From Actinomycetes bacterium (GTDB taxonomy: Bacteria > Actinomycetota > Actinomycetes > Actinomycetales > Microbacteriaceae), in contig JAUHVN010000059.1 in the NCBI GenBank assembly GCA_030425055.1, positions 1 through 11,560 on the forward strand: a DNA stretch of 11,560 nucleotides, written 5' to 3'. Under the pieces are notes generated by a model, which made no database searches, was not told the origin of the DNA, and saw nothing but the letters and a program-made list of their open reading frames with translations. Made by a program: the position numbers and the translations under genes. This document shows positions 1-7,054 of this stretch, piece by piece; within the stretch, counting starts at the first letter, position 1; the number at the start of each line of letters is the position of its first letter.

Positions 1-1
1 G

Positions 2-748
<747 letters not shown>

Positions 749-757
749 GCGGGCCCC

Positions 758-786
758 CGGCATCTCATGTGATCCTCGTGATGCCG
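758..786. other. Short inverted repeat between aroB and the MFS gene
   Basis: The arms CGGCATC (758-764) and GATGCCG (780-786) are perfect 7-nt complements around a 15-nt centre. The repeat lies just past the aroB stop. It could be a weak terminator hairpin (no T-run follows) or an operator for the transporter gene. The rest of the 100-nt gap holds an extended -10-like TGCCAGACT (802-810) with no good -35 partner, so a separate promoter for the transporter is possible but unproven. Confidence 0.25.
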
Positions 787-848
787 TCCGCAGCGGTCGC
801 CTGCCAGACTGACACGAGACGGATCGCACGCACGGACGGGGAGCGGCA

Positions 849-2438
849 ATGAGCACGACGGCATCGAGCGCGCCGGCGAAGGCCGCGGGCATCCTCTCGA
901 CCCTCATCCTCGTCGCCGCCGTCGCGAATCTCCCTCTCGCGGTCGCGAACGTCGCTCTGCCCGACATCGGGATCGCGTTCGACGCGACACAGACCCAGCT
1001 CGACCTCGTCGCCGTCGGCTATTCGCTGGGGCTCGCGGCATCCGTGCTGTGGTTCGGCGCCGTGGGCGACCGGTACGGACGCAAGATGATGCTCATCATC
1101 GGCGTGCTCGTCTCGCTGCCCGCCGGTCTGCTCGCCGCGTTCGCCCCCTCGATCGAGGTGCTGATCGCCGCTCGCATCGTGGGCGGCCTTGCGGCCGGCA
1201 TGGCGTATCCGACCACCCTCGCTCTCATCACCGCCCTGTGGTCGGGCGCAGGGCGCACCAAGGCGATCGCCCTGTGGTCGGCGGTCGGCGGCGCGATCTC
1301 GGCCCTGGGTCCGCTCATCTCGGGTCTGCTCCTGGAGTCGTTCGACTGGGGCTCGGTGTTCCTGGTGACGATCCCGCTCATCGTCCTCGCGATCCCACTC
1401 GTGATCTTCCTCGTGCCCAGCCACGTCAACGAGTCGACCGACAGCGTCGACAACCTCGGCGGGCTGCTGTCGGCGGTCATGGTCGGCGGGCTCATCCTCG
1501 CGATCAACTTCGCCGCCGTGCCCGGCCGGGGCATGCTCGTGCTCGGGCTCTCACTGGTCGGAGTCGCCGCGCTCGTCGGATTCGTCATCCGGCAACGTCG
1601 CGCCGGCAACCCGCTGTACGACCTCGCGATCGCCGCGCGGCGCATCTTCTGGGTCGCCGCCTGCGCCGGCATCATCGTCTTCGGCGCGCTGATGGGCGCG
1701 ATGTTCATCGGTCAGCAGTACCTGCAGAACGTGCTCGGGTACTCCACCGTCGAGTCCGGTTTCGCGATCCTGCCCGCCGCAGTGCTCATGGTGATCGCAG
1801 CGCCCATTTCTGCTCGCCTCGTCGAAGCCCGCGGAGCCCGGTTCACGCTCCTCCTGGGGTACGCCGCCGTCATGCTGGGCTTCCTCACGATGCTGTTCCT
1901 CTGGCAGGAGAACGCCCCCTACTGGGTCGTCGGGCTCGGCTATGCCTTCGTCGGCGCCGGCGTGGGACTCGCGGGCACACCGGCGTCCCGCTCGCTCACC
2001 GGCGCCGTGCCGGTGCGGCGGGCCGGCATGGCCTCGGGCACCGCCGACCTGCAGCGCGACCTCGGCGGCGCCATCATGCAGTCGATCCTCGGGGCCCTCC
2101 TCACCGCGGGCTACGCGGCCTCGGTGAACAAGCTCATCGCGGGTTCGCCCGACGCCGACCAGATCACGTCGTCGGTGCAGAGCCAGCTCGCCCAGTCGTT
2201 CGCGAGCGCGGAGAACATCGCCCAGCAGTACCCGCAGTACGCCGATGCGATCGTGAAGGCCGCGAAGGAGTCGTTCGAGCAGGGACAGACGTGGGCGTAC
2301 CTCTCCGGGCTCATCGCGGTCGTCCTCGGCGCGGCACTGGTGGCGTGGATGTTCCCCGGTGCGGCCCGCGAGCGCGAACTCCTCGAGGAGTACCACCGCG
2401 AGGATGCCGCCAGGGCCGCGGACGGAGACCGAGGGTGA
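849..2438 (+). CDS. MFS multidrug/metabolite exporter, DHA2 (14-TM) type
   Basis: This 529-residue integral membrane protein is a proton-driven exporter of the EmrB/QacA (DHA2) branch of the major facilitator superfamily. The first helix (about 13-36) runs into [11 protein letters not shown], the usual DHA2 opening. Motif A is [10 protein letters not shown] (70-79, cytoplasmic loop 2-3). A motif-C-like [16 protein letters not shown] (147-162) marks antiporter helix 5. The hydrophobic segments are consistent with about 14 helices. A long polar stretch near residues 428-480 lies before the last helix, matching the large external loop of this group, and the tail is charged and cytosolic. The ATG at 849 has GGGGAG (838-843) five bases upstream. 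Its stop overlaps the aroQ GTG by 4 nt, so the two are probably translated together. The substrate cannot be read from sequence; export of a shikimate-pathway compound is only a contextual guess. Confidence 0.9.
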   Translation: MSTTASSAPAKAAGILSTLILVAAVANLPLAVANVALPDIGIAFDATQTQLDLVAVGYSLGLAASVLWFGAVGDRYGRKMMLIIGVLVSLPAGLLAAFAPSIEVLIAARIVGGLAAGMAYPTTLALITALWSGAGRTKAIALWSAVGGAISALGPLISGLLLESFDWGSVFLVTIPLIVLAIPLVIFLVPSHVNESTDSVDNLGGLLSAVMVGGLILAINFAAVPGRGMLVLGLSLVGVAALVGFVIRQRRAGNPLYDLAIAARRIFWVAACAGIIVFGALMGAMFIGQQYLQNVLGYSTVESGFAILPAAVLMVIAAPISARLVEARGARFTLLLGYAAVMLGFLTMLFLWQENAPYWVVGLGYAFVGAGVGLAGTPASRSLTGAVPVRRAGMASGTADLQRDLGGAIMQSILGALLTAGYAASVNKLIAGSPDADQITSSVQSQLAQSFASAENIAQQYPQYADAIVKAAKESFEQGQTWAYLSGLIAVVLGAALVAWMFPGAARERELLEEYHREDAARAADGDRG

Positions 2439-2893
2439 GCGCAGCGCATCGGCTCCTGCTCGTCAACGGACCGAACCTGAACCTGCTCGGCACACGCGAG
2501 CCCGACGTGTACGGAACGGCGACGCTCGCCGACGTCGAGACGATCGCGACGGATGCCGCCGCAGCGCGCGGCTTCACCGTGCGGGCCGTGCAGAGCAACC
2601 ACGAAGGCGTGCTGATCGATGCGATCCATGCCGCCCGCGAGGACTGCGCGGGCATCGTCATCAACCCCGGTGGGCTCACCCACACCTCTGTGGTGCTGCG
2701 CGACGCGCTCTCGGGCGTCGCTCTTCCGGTGGCCGAAGTGCACATCTCGGACGTGCGGGCCCGCGAGCCGTTCCGCCATCATTCGTACGTCGCCGACGTC
2801 GCCGCCGTGCACGTGATCGGCGAGGGCGTCGACGGCTACGCGACGGCGGTCACGCGTCTCATCGACGTCATCACGGGGCACAGCGACGGCTGA
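2435..2893 (+). CDS. aroQ: Type II 3-dehydroquinate dehydratase
   Basis: AroQ dehydrates 3-dehydroquinate to 3-dehydroshikimate, the third shikimate step. The type II enzyme is a cytosolic dodecamer working through an enolate intermediate. The protein has 152 residues, normal for the family. It shows [17 protein letters not shown] near the N-terminus, containing the catalytic Arg and the Tyr base on the flexible lid. [23 protein letters not shown] (substrate-binding Asn and His) and [19 protein letters not shown] (catalytic His) follow. The GTG start at 2435 is chosen because it gives the canonical N-terminus, has GGAG (2424-2427) seven bases upstream, and forms a GTGA overlap with the exporter stop. 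The pepQ peptidase gene that often follows aroQ in actinobacteria is absent; efp comes next. Confidence 0.96.
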   Translation: MSAAHRLLLVNGPNLNLLGTREPDVYGTATLADVETIATDAAAARGFTVRAVQSNHEGVLIDAIHAAREDCAGIVINPGGLTHTSVVLRDALSGVALPVAEVHISDVRAREPFRHHSYVADVAAVHVIGEGVDGYATAVTRLIDVITGHSDG

Positions 2894-2921
2894 CGACCGG
2901 GGCACGAAGCGCGGCATCCCG

Positions 2922-2927
2922 TAGAAT
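2922..2927 (+). promoter_or_regulatory. Putative -10 element upstream of efp
   Basis: TAGAAT matches the -10 consensus TATAAT at five of six positions and lies 70 bases before the efp ATG, in the only sizeable gap (2894-2997) of the aroQ-efp stretch. No convincing -35 hexamer lies 16-19 bases upstream. The leader between this site and efp contains the perfect palindrome CCGGCGCCGG (2951-2960). It has only a weak Shine-Dalgarno-like ACGGA (2981-2985), 12 bases from the start codon. A separate promoter for efp-nusB is plausible. Confidence 0.4.
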
Positions 2928-2997
2928 AGCTGGTCGGCCGTCGAGCCGCACCGGCGCCGGCCCCTTCCGACCCCTCACGAACGGACCCTCTTCACCC

Positions 2998-3558
2998 ATG
3001 GCATCCACCGCAGACATCAAGAACGGCGTCGTCCTCAACATCGACGGGCAGCTCTGGAGCGTCGTGGAGTTCCAGCACGTCAAGCCCGGCAAGGGCGGCG
3101 CGTTCGTGCGCACGAAGCTCAAGAACGTCGTGACGGGCAAGGTCGTCGACAAGACCTACAACGCCGGCGCCAAGATCGAGACCGAGAACGTCGATCGCCG
3201 CGACTTCACGTACCTGTACAACGACGGCGAGAGCTTCGTGTTCATGGACATGAGCGACTACGACCAGATCAACGTCCCGGCCGCCACCGTCGGCGACGCC
3301 GCGAACTTCCTGCTCGAGAACCAGCAGGTCACGATCGCACTCAACAACGGCAACCCGCTGTACCTCGACCTCCCCGCGTCCGTCGTGCTCGAGATCACCT
3401 ACACCGAGCCGGGTCTGCAGGGCGATCGTTCATCGGCCGGCACCAAGGCGGCGACGGTCGAGACCGGCTACGAGATCCAGGTTCCGCTGTTCCTCGAGAC
3501 CGGCACCAAGGTGAAGGTGGACACCCGTACGGGCGACTACCTCGGTCGCGTCAACTGA
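2998..3558 (+). CDS. efp: Translation elongation factor P
   Basis: EF-P binds between the ribosomal P and E sites and relieves stalling at consecutive prolines. The protein has 186 residues, full length for the family. It has the KOW-like N-domain (about 1-62), with the tip loop [10 protein letters not shown] placing Lys32 where it contacts the peptidyl-tRNA. Two OB-fold domains follow, with the signature stretches [19 protein letters not shown] and [18 protein letters not shown], and the closing GDYLGRVN. The ATG at 2998 gives the conserved [10 protein letters not shown] start despite a weak ribosome binding site. The loop is PGKGG, whereas many actinobacterial EF-Ps have PGKGP. No EpmA/EpmB or YmfI-type modification gene is in the window, fitting an unmodified lysine. 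nusB follows after 19 bases, so the two are probably cotranscribed. Confidence 0.97.
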   Translation: MASTADIKNGVVLNIDGQLWSVVEFQHVKPGKGGAFVRTKLKNVVTGKVVDKTYNAGAKIETENVDRRDFTYLYNDGESFVFMDMSDYDQINVPAATVGDAANFLLENQQVTIALNNGNPLYLDLPASVVLEITYTEPGLQGDRSSAGTKAATVETGYEIQVPLFLETGTKVKVDTRTGDYLGRVN

Positions 3559-3577
3559 CCGCGGCACGTCACCGTCG

Positions 3578-3988
3578 ATGAGTGCACGCACGAAAGCGCG
3601 CAAGCGCGCGCTGGACATCCTGTTCCAGGCGGACGTCCGAGGTCAGGAACCGGCCGTGATCCTCGCCGCCGAAGCGGCGCGCGCCGCCAGCGAGCCCGCT
3701 CGCGAGGCTTCCTGGCTGTACGCGCGCGAGATCGTCGACGGCGTGATCGACAACACCGACGCGATCGACGAGCAGATCACGACCTTCTCGAAGGACTGGT
3801 CGCTCGCACGCATGCCCGCGGTCGACCGCGCGGTGCTGCGGCTCGCGGTGTGGGAGATCCTCTACAACCCGGACGTGCCCTCGGCGGTCGCGATCGACGA
3901 GGCGGTCGAACTCGCCAAGGAGCTGTCGACCGACGACTCCGGCGCGTTCGTCCACGGCATCCTCGCGCGCATCGCCCGCGCCTCCTGA
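3578..3988 (+). CDS. nusB: Transcription antitermination factor NusB
   Basis: NusB pairs with NusE (ribosomal protein S10) on boxA RNA and supports antitermination and folding during rRNA transcription. The 136-residue all-alpha protein has the typical opening SARTKARKRALDILFQADVR with its basic RNA-binding face. It also has the LYAREIVDGV helix, MPAVDRAVLRLAVWEILY, and the C-terminal AIDEAVELAKELSTDDSGAF followed by VHGILARIA (usually VNGVL). The length is at the short end of normal. The ATG at 3578 lacks a clear Shine-Dalgarno sequence. Lying 19 bases after efp, it is likely expressed by readthrough or reinitiation from that gene, the common actinobacterial efp-nusB arrangement. Confidence 0.96.
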   Translation: MSARTKARKRALDILFQADVRGQEPAVILAAEAARAASEPAREASWLYAREIVDGVIDNTDAIDEQITTFSKDWSLARMPAVDRAVLRLAVWEILYNPDVPSAVAIDEAVELAKELSTDDSGAFVHGILARIARAS

Positions 3989-4009
3989 GGGCCGCGCCCG
4001 GGCGTCGCA

Positions 4010-4031
4010 GGCATCCGGGAGGATGGATGCC
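4010..4031 (+). promoter_or_regulatory. Hairpin displaying the SNF2 gene's ribosome binding site in its loop
   Basis: GGCATCC (4010-4016) and GGATGCC (4025-4031) form a perfect 7-bp stem around the 8-nt loop GGGAGGAT. The loop contains the Shine-Dalgarno GGGAGG (4017-4022). The preferred GTG start (4032) begins right after the stem. A competing fold pairs CATCC (4012-4016) with GGATG (4021-4025) around GGGA and would bury part of the site. No T-run follows, so a nusB terminator is unlikely. Both arms are also copies of a heptamer that is frequent across the window, so the hairpin may be fortuitous. Confidence 0.35.
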
Positions 4032-7016
4032 GTGACCTCGCCCCGCTCCGATCCCTCGCGACCGGAGCATGATGCGTGGCGTCGCGTTCTCGGCCCGACG
4101 GCGGATGCGACGGCGGCCGACGCCACCCCGTTGGCGCTGGGGGTCGAACTGCGCCAGCGCGTGCGCAGCGGCGACTCGTCGTGGTCGCCGATGCGCATCG
4201 AGACTGCGACCGCGCGGGGACTCCACCGCTTCGGCGCCGACGTGCTCGTCGGGTTGCGTCCGCTCGAGCGCAGCCCGCGGACGGGCGGCTGGATCAAGGG
4301 CGACGTCTCGTGGGAGACGCTGCGGCGCCCGACGGATCGGCATGACGGGCGCCAGGCACGCTGGTTCGCCGAGCTGTTCAGCATCGCGCGAGACATGCGC
4401 ACGTTCGGCACCTTCACCGACGTCTCGGAGTGGCTGACGCTCGACGAGGTCGAGTCGAGCCTGCTGTGGGCCCACCTCGCGCGCGCCGAGTCCAACGGCA
4501 TCCCGCTGACGTCGACCAAGCGCACGCAGTCGGTCGTGCTCGCCGCATCGGCAACGGTCGCACTCCGCGTCGATGCGCGCGAGGGGGCGGTGCGCGTGAG
4601 CACCAGAGTCGAGATCGACGACAGGCCGGCCGACGCCGCGACCGTCAGGCCGATCGGCGCCACCGGCGTCTACCGCTTCGCGGTGCGCGGCGATCGCATC
4701 GCCCTGACCCTCGCACCGGTCACGCTGCCGCCTCCGCTGACGAGTCTGCTCGGCCGGCCCGAGGGCGTGACCGTTCCCGAGGAAGACGCCGACGAGTTCG
4801 TCGGGACGCACCTGCCGCGGATCGCGCGAACCGCCGTCGTCGAGGCGCCCGGGTTCGACGTTCCGCCGACGGAGCGTCCGGTCGCCGTCGCGCACGTCGA
4901 GTTCCGGCCGGGCCACCGGATCGCGTGGACCCTCACGTGGCGCTACGGACCGGACGATCACCAGTGGTCGTCGCCACGCCCCGACGACGCCGCCGATCGC
5001 GATGTCGTCGCCGAGACCGAGATCGGCCGGCGCCTCCGCGACGTGTGGGAGCGGGCCGCACCGGTCGACTTCGCGGCGAGCGGCACGGCCGGCGGCGTCG
5101 ATGCGGGCGAGTTCGCGACGACGCTGCTGCCGCGCCTCGAAGCCGAGCGCGACGTGGTCGTGCAGATCAGCGGCACGCGGCCGGCCTACCGCGAGCTGGC
5201 GGGGGACCCGCGCATCGCGGTGTCGACCGTCGAGTCGGACGACCACGACTGGTTCGAACTCGGCGTCGTCGTGACCATCGACGGACGCAGCATCCCGTTC
5301 GCTCCGCTGTTCACGGCGCTCACGCTCGGGCGGCGCAAGCTGATGCTCAGCGACGGCGCGTACTTCTCGCTCGCGCATCCCTCGCTGCAGCGACTGAAGG
5401 ACCTCATCGGCGAGGCCGGCGAGCTGGCGGAGTGGGAGGCTCATCCGCGGATCAACCGGTACCAGACGGATGTGTGGGCCGACTTCGAGGACCTTGCGCA
5501 CGAGTCGGCTCCCGCCGTCGCGTGGCGTGCCACCGTCGAGGGATTGCGCTCGGCCGAGGCGGTGCCGCAGGCGCCGCCGCCGCGTGGCATCCGTGCGCAG
5601 CTGCGGCCGTACCAGAAGGCCGGGTACGACTGGCTGTGCTTCCTGTGGGAGCACCGCCTCGGCGGGATCCTCGCCGACGACATGGGCCTCGGCAAGACGC
5701 TGCAGATGCTCGCGCTGGTGGCGCGCACGCGCGACGCGGGGGAGAAGCGCCCCTTCCTCGTCGTGGCCCCCACCTCGGTGCTGTCGACGTGGCGCACCGA
5801 AGCGGAGCGGTTCGCGCCGAGCCTGCGCGTCGCGGTGGTCGACGCGACGCGGACCAAGCGTCGCGGATCGGTCGCGGATGCCGCTGCCTCGGCCGACCTC
5901 GTGATCACGTCCTACACGCTCCTGCGCCTCGACGAGGCGGGATTCGGGGCGGTGGAGTGGGCGGGCCTCGTCCTCGACGAAGCCCAGTTCGTCAAGAACA
6001 GCACGACGCGGGCCCACCGCGCGGCGAAGGCGCTGCGCGCCGACGTCGTCTTCGCCGTCACGGGCACACCGCTCGAGAACAGCCTGGACGAGCTGTGGGC
6101 GCTGCTGTCGCTGACGGCACCCGGGCTGTTCCCGTCGGCGCGACGGTTCCGCGAGGAGTACGTGGGTCCGATCGAGAGGGGCAAAGTGCCCGAGAACCAG
6201 GAGGGGTCGCGCTTCCGCGCCGACAGACTCGCGCGTCTGCGCCGCCGCATCCGTCCGCTGGTCCTGCGCCGCACGAAGGAGGACGTCGCTCCCGAGCTGC
6301 CGCCGAAGCAGGAGCAGCAGGTCGCCGTCGAACTGGGCGCCGCGCACCGCGCACGCTACGACGCGGTGCTGCAGCGCGAGCGTCAGAAGGTGCTGGGTCT
6401 GCTCGACGACCTCGATCGGAACCGGTTCATCGTGTTCCGCTCGCTCACGCTGCTGCGGCTCCTCAGCCTCGCGCCCGAACTCGTCGACCCCGCGGATGCC
6501 GCGATCGAGCCCAGCAAGCTGACCGCGCTGTTCGAGAGACTCGACGAAGCCGTCGCCGAGGGCCATCGCGTGCTCGTCTTCAGCCAGTTCACGTCGTTCC
6601 TCGGCCTCGTCTCGACGCGACTCGACGACCGCGGCGTGCGGTATGCGTACCTGGACGGCTCGACGCGGGACCGCGACGCGGCGATCGCCTCGTTCCGCAC
6701 AGGTGACGCCCCGGTGTTCCTCATCAGCCTCAAGGCGGGCGGCTTCGGCCTGACCCTCACCGAGGCCGACTACGTCTTCCTCCTCGACCCGTGGTGGAAC
6801 CCGGCGGCCGAGGAGCAGGCGATCGACCGCACTCACCGGATCGGCCAGGAGCGCACCGTCATGGTCTATCGGCTCATCGCGGCCGGCACGATCGAAGAGA
6901 AGGTCATGGCGCTCCAGCAGCGTAAGGCCAGGCTGTTCCGGTCGGTGATGGACGACGACGCGCTGTTCGGCCAGGCGCTGTCCGCGGACGACATCCGCGG
7001 GCTGTTCGAGGACTGA
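4032..7016 (+). CDS. SNF2-family DEAD/DEAH-box helicase (ATP-dependent DNA translocase)
   Basis: This 994-residue protein belongs to the bacterial SNF2/HepA-type superfamily 2 ATPases, which translocate on double-stranded DNA and remodel bound proteins. Residues about 1-515 are a SNF2-associated N-terminal region with alternating charged and beta-rich segments (for example GGWIKGDVSWETL). The first motor lobe starts at RAQLRPYQKAGYDWL (about 520) with motif I DDMGLGKT (549-556), Ia APTSVLSTW, motif II DEAQ (649-652) and motif III VTGTPLEN. The second lobe has VLVFSQFTSF (about 845), SLKAGGFGLTLTEADYVF, and motif VI around 930-940 (AIDRTHRIGQ). All catalytic motifs are intact. The only cysteine I see is in the motor, so there is no SWIM zinc finger. 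The GTG at 4032 is preferred because GGGAGG (4017-4022) sits 9 bases upstream; the in-frame ATG at 4023 directly abuts it and would add three residues. The cellular role is unknown; DNA repair or transcription recycling are family-based possibilities. Confidence 0.93.
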   Translation: MTSPRSDPSRPEHDAWRRVLGPTADATAADATPLALGVELRQRVRSGDSSWSPMRIETATARGLHRFGADVLVGLRPLERSPRTGGWIKGDVSWETLRRPTDRHDGRQARWFAELFSIARDMRTFGTFTDVSEWLTLDEVESSLLWAHLARAESNGIPLTSTKRTQSVVLAASATVALRVDAREGAVRVSTRVEIDDRPADAATVRPIGATGVYRFAVRGDRIALTLAPVTLPPPLTSLLGRPEGVTVPEEDADEFVGTHLPRIARTAVVEAPGFDVPPTERPVAVAHVEFRPGHRIAWTLTWRYGPDDHQWSSPRPDDAADRDVVAETEIGRRLRDVWERAAPVDFAASGTAGGVDAGEFATTLLPRLEAERDVVVQISGTRPAYRELAGDPRIAVSTVESDDHDWFELGVVVTIDGRSIPFAPLFTALTLGRRKLMLSDGAYFSLAHPSLQRLKDLIGEAGELAEWEAHPRINRYQTDVWADFEDLAHESAPAVAWRATVEGLRSAEAVPQAPPPRGIRAQLRPYQKAGYDWLCFLWEHRLGGILADDMGLGKTLQMLALVARTRDAGEKRPFLVVAPTSVLSTWRTEAERFAPSLRVAVVDATRTKRRGSVADAAASADLVITSYTLLRLDEAGFGAVEWAGLVLDEAQFVKNSTTRAHRAAKALRADVVFAVTGTPLENSLDELWALLSLTAPGLFPSARRFREEYVGPIERGKVPENQEGSRFRADRLARLRRRIRPLVLRRTKEDVAPELPPKQEQQVAVELGAAHRARYDAVLQRERQKVLGLLDDLDRNRFIVFRSLTLLRLLSLAPELVDPADAAIEPSKLTALFERLDEAVAEGHRVLVFSQFTSFLGLVSTRLDDRGVRYAYLDGSTRDRDAAIASFRTGDAPVFLISLKAGGFGLTLTEADYVFLLDPWWNPAAEEQAIDRTHRIGQERTVMVYRLIAAGTIEEKVMALQQRKARLFRSVMDDDALFGQALSADDIRGLFED

Positions 7017-7029
7017 GCGCACTCGCGCC

Positions 7030-7035
7030 TAGACT
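7030..7035 (+). promoter_or_regulatory. Possible -10 element before the MBL-Rieske gene
   Basis: TAGACT lies in the 38-nt gap after the SNF2 gene, 19 bases before the ATG at 7055. It matches TATAAT at four of six positions. No good -35 is visible at standard spacing. If used, it would give a very short leader that still contains GGAGG (7043-7047). Confidence 0.2.
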
Positions 7036-7054
7036 CGAAGCCGGAGGAAGACGC

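Noticed and set aside
1049..2434. N-terminal extension of the aroQ frame through the exporter gene
   Set aside because: The upstream part is Arg-rich shadow sequence of the MFS frame. Only the part from GTG 2435 resembles dehydroquinase.
3559..3577. Terminator or promoter between efp and nusB
   Set aside because: The 19-nt gap holds no stem-loop with a T-run and no promoter hexamers; cotranscription is the simpler reading.
3777..7022. A 1081-codon open frame on the minus strand opposite the SNF2 gene
   Set aside because: The translation is dominated by Arg, Gly, Ala, Glu and His with no family motif, and lies opposite a complete SNF2 gene with all helicase motifs. Long antisense frames are expected at this G+C.
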